Positions 5,792 to 7,011 of a stretch of DNA of 7,011 nucleotides are shown here, piece by piece. Origin of the DNA: an uncultured Clostridia bacterium (GTDB lineage: Bacteria > Bacillota > Clostridia > Oscillospirales > Acutalibacteraceae); contig CANQIG010000102.1 in assembly GCA_947623765.1 (NCBI GenBank), positions 1 through 7,011 of the forward strand, written 5' to 3'. The notes beneath the pieces are model-generated. The model worked only from the letters and a program-made list of their open reading frames with translations, had not been told where the DNA came from and did not search any database. Every line of letters starts with the position of its first letter. Position 1 is the first letter of the stretch. Made by a program: the position numbers and the translations under genes.

Positions 5792-6796
5792 TTATTTTTT
5801 CTGGCCCGCGGCGCGCACGGCGGAAATGACCACATTCCCCTTGATCTCGGAGACGGGCGCGCCTCTGGAGCAGTCGCAGACGATGCTGTTGAAGCCCTGC
5901 AGCATCGGCCCGTAGGCGTCCGCGTGCCCGAACTGCTGGATCAGCTTCACGGCGATGTTGCCGACGTTGAGGTCCGGCCAGATCACGACGTTCGCGCGTC
6001 CGGCGACCTTGCTCTCGCGCTTGACCTTCTTCGCAGCGACCGCCGGAACGATCGCGGCGTCGAGCTGGAACTCGCCGTCGATCGCGAGATCCGGGCGCCG
6101 CTCGTTCGCGATTTTGAGCGCCTCGGTCACCTTGTCGATCAGCTCGCCCGCGCCGCTGCCGAGCGTGGAATAGCACACCATCGCGCAGCGCGGCTCCCAG
6201 CCGAGCAGCTCATGGACCGTGTCGCACGCGGAGATCGCGATGCTCGCGAGCTGTTCCGCATTCGGGTTCGTGCAGACGGCGCTGTCGCCGACCGCGAGCA
6301 GCGTGCCTTCGCTCCCGTTCCAGCCGGGGATATCGCACAGCCCGATGCTCGAGATCGTGCTGATGCCGGGCTTGAGCCCGATGATCATCTGGCCCGCGAG
6401 GAGCACGTCGCCGGTCGTGTTGTCGATCCCGGCGAACGTGACGTCCGCCTCGCCGACCTTCTGCATGACCATCGCGTAGTAGAGCGGGTCCTGCATCCGG
6501 CGCGCGAGCGCCTTTTCCTTCAGGCGCGTGTCCGGCAGCGCGACGTACTTCGCGATAACTTCACTCCGGTACGCTTCGTCCGCGGTGTCCACGATCGTGA
6601 ACACCGCCGGGTCGTACCCGCGTTCCTCGGCGAGGGCTTTGAGCGCGGGCCCGTCGCCGACCAGCACCGGCACAATGTACCCGTCCCGTCCGGTCTCGTA
6701 GGCCGCCTGCATCATTTTTTCGTTCGTCGCTTCCGGGAAGGCGACCTTCTGCGGGTCCGCCTTCGCCTTCGCGAACAGTTCATCTAAAATGCTCAA
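5792..6796 (-). CDS. pta: Phosphate acetyltransferase (phosphotransacetylase) or related phosphate acyltransferase
   Basis: Enzymes of this family convert acetyl-CoA and phosphate to acetyl phosphate and CoA, which acetate kinase then uses to make ATP. The 334 residues match the short, single-domain Pta form. Visible signatures are KVAFPEATNEK (17-27), AGIDNTTGDVLLAGQMIIG (122-140), STLGSGAG (210-217), and near the end WPDLNVGNIAVKLIQQFG and CDCSRGAP with Ser310-Arg311, the pair used in catalysis. The usual end is DLSRGCS followed by an Asp; here it reads DCSRGAPVSE, with Glu at the expected Asp position, and the surrounding strand is divergent. The substrate may therefore be another acyl-CoA, or even an acyl-ACP given the carrier-protein gene 53 bases upstream. 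The start is TTG at 6796, eight bases after a perfect AGGAGG; the ATG at 6853 overlaps the carrier-protein stop and would add residues unlike the family. No acetate kinase gene is in the window. Confidence 0.9.
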   Translation of the reverse strand: MSILDELFAKAKADPQKVAFPEATNEKMMQAAYETGRDGYIVPVLVGDGPALKALAEERGYDPAVFTIVDTADEAYRSEVIAKYVALPDTRLKEKALARRMQDPLYYAMVMQKVGEADVTFAGIDNTTGDVLLAGQMIIGLKPGISTISSIGLCDIPGWNGSEGTLLAVGDSAVCTNPNAEQLASIAISACDTVHELLGWEPRCAMVCYSTLGSGAGELIDKVTEALKIANERRPDLAIDGEFQLDAAIVPAVAAKKVKRESKVAGRANVVIWPDLNVGNIAVKLIQQFGHADAYGPMLQGFNSIVCDCSRGAPVSEIKGNVVISAVRAAGQKK

Positions 6797-6804
6797 GGGT
6801 AACG

Positions 6805-6810
6805 CCTCCT
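6805..6810 (-). promoter_or_regulatory. Shine-Dalgarno site that fixes the TTG start of pta
   Basis: AGGAGG on the minus strand stands eight bases before TTG at 6796. No ATG or GTG in frame lies at a usable distance, and the protein beginning MSILDELFAKAK has the normal Pta N-terminus, so the rare TTG start is well supported. It may lower translation relative to the carrier-protein gene. Confidence 0.85.
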
Positions 6811-6826
6811 GTTTTCGCGGTTTTTC

Positions 6827-6842
6827 CCGCCCCGAAGGGCGG
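6827..6842 (-). promoter_or_regulatory. C(UUCG)G tetraloop hairpin between the carrier-protein and pta genes
   Basis: On the minus strand CCGCCC-TTCG-GGGCGG forms a six-base-pair stem closed by the exceptionally stable C(UUCG)G tetraloop. GAAAAACC follows instead of a T-run, so it should not stop RNA polymerase by itself. It begins seven bases after the carrier-protein stop, where such hairpins commonly protect an upstream message from 3' exonucleases, which could raise carrier-protein levels over pta. A small stem (GAGAT/ATCTC) also overlaps the stop codon. Confidence 0.55.
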
Positions 6843-6849
6843 AGAGATC

Positions 6850-7011
6850 TCACATCTCCGCCTCAACGGCGTCCACGAGGTCCTTGACCGTCTCGCAGAC
6901 GGAGGCGTCCTGCAGCGCGATCATCGCGTCGAGTTCGTTCTCGATCTCGGAGACCAGCGCGACCATCTGCACGGAAGCGCCCTGCAGGTCGTTCTTGAAG
7001 CTCGTTTCGAG
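6850..7011 (-). CDS. Acyl carrier protein, C-terminal part (cut by window edge)
   Basis: The visible 53 residues (LETSFKNDLQGASVQMVALV, then an acidic helical region ending in AVEAEM) align with the second half of acyl carrier proteins. There is the TSFKNDL lead-in, then a serine at the position that carries phosphopantetheine, then helix 2 (VQMVALVSEIENEL), a loop, and a closing helix with the pattern TVKDLVDAVE. The usual DSL around the serine is ASV here, and the following loop (DAMIALQDASVCETV) is unlike the common fatty-acid ACP, which has acidic IPDED-type residues. This suggests a specialised carrier rather than the housekeeping AcpP. About 25 to 35 residues at the N-terminus lie outside the window. 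It precedes pta by 53 bases on the same strand, and acpS, whose product could charge it, lies at the other end of the gene run. Confidence 0.72.
   Translation of the reverse strand, partial: LETSFKNDLQGASVQMVALVSEIENELDAMIALQDASVCETVKDLVDAVEAEM

Noticed and set aside
4270..5829. A 519-codon plus-strand open frame opposite the transporter
   Set aside because: It is dominated by His, Arg, Asp and Glu, as expected for the complement of membrane-protein codons, and has no family motif.
5636..6787. A 383-codon plus-strand open frame opposite pta
   Set aside because: It is a shadow frame; the minus strand encodes a complete phosphotransacetylase with a perfect ribosome site.
6827..6842. The UUCG hairpin as a rho-independent terminator
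   Set aside because: Neither strand has a T-run after the stem; the run of five Ts on the plus strand comes before the stem.
6797..6853. The ATG at 6853 as the start of pta
   Set aside because: It overlaps the carrier-protein stop (ATGTGA) and adds residues outside the Pta fold, while AGGAGG is correctly spaced for the TTG at 6796.
1..7011. CRISPR arrays, tRNA or rRNA genes, insertion sequences, integration sites
   Set aside because: No regularly spaced repeats, cloverleaf-type sequence, transposase-like protein or direct-repeat-flanked segment was seen on either strand.

Overview
The window looks like part of a GC-rich Firmicutes (Clostridia-type) chromosome, possibly an anaerobic gut bacterium of the Oscillospiraceae or Christensenellales kind. 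This assignment is inferred from strong Shine-Dalgarno sites, GTG and TTG starts, and the gene mix: a cytoplasmic GH2 glycosidase, an OFA-family transporter and a short-form phosphotransacetylase. No sequence search was possible. Every supported gene lies on the minus strand, so the transcribed order runs from high to low coordinates. I see no tRNA, rRNA, CRISPR array, insertion sequence or phage gene.

In transcribed order: the C-terminal 53 residues of an acyl carrier protein (6850-7011, cut by the window edge); a phosphotransacetylase-like enzyme with a TTG start (5792-6796); an OFA/OxlT-type MFS transporter (4516-5760); a four-helix membrane protein of unknown function (4026-4487); a metallo-beta-lactamase-fold hydrolase (3150-3947); and holo-ACP synthase AcpS (2699-3163), which overlaps the hydrolase by 14 bases. 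Gaps in this block are 28 to 78 bases, with no convincing terminator, so it reads as one operon. A carrier protein at one end and the enzyme that charges it at the other frame an acyl-transfer enzyme, a carboxylate-type transporter and a hydrolase. That suggests, as inference, a small acyl or carboxylate metabolism module using a dedicated carrier protein.

A good sigma-A promoter (2667-2695) sits directly after acpS and starts a second unit: a 782-residue GH2 beta-galactosidase-like enzyme (273-2621), then a 45-codon hydrophobic small ORF (86-223), then a probable intrinsic terminator (31-75). The remaining bases at the left edge (1-30) hold nothing I can identify. Three gene junctions carry GC-rich hairpins without U-tracts (251-267, 3974-4001, 6827-6842), probably acting at the RNA level.

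The points most worth following up are the divergent carrier protein and phosphotransacetylase encoded with acpS, the lack of an oxalate-type lysine in the transporter, the unannotated small membrane ORF, and the hairpins at gene junctions.
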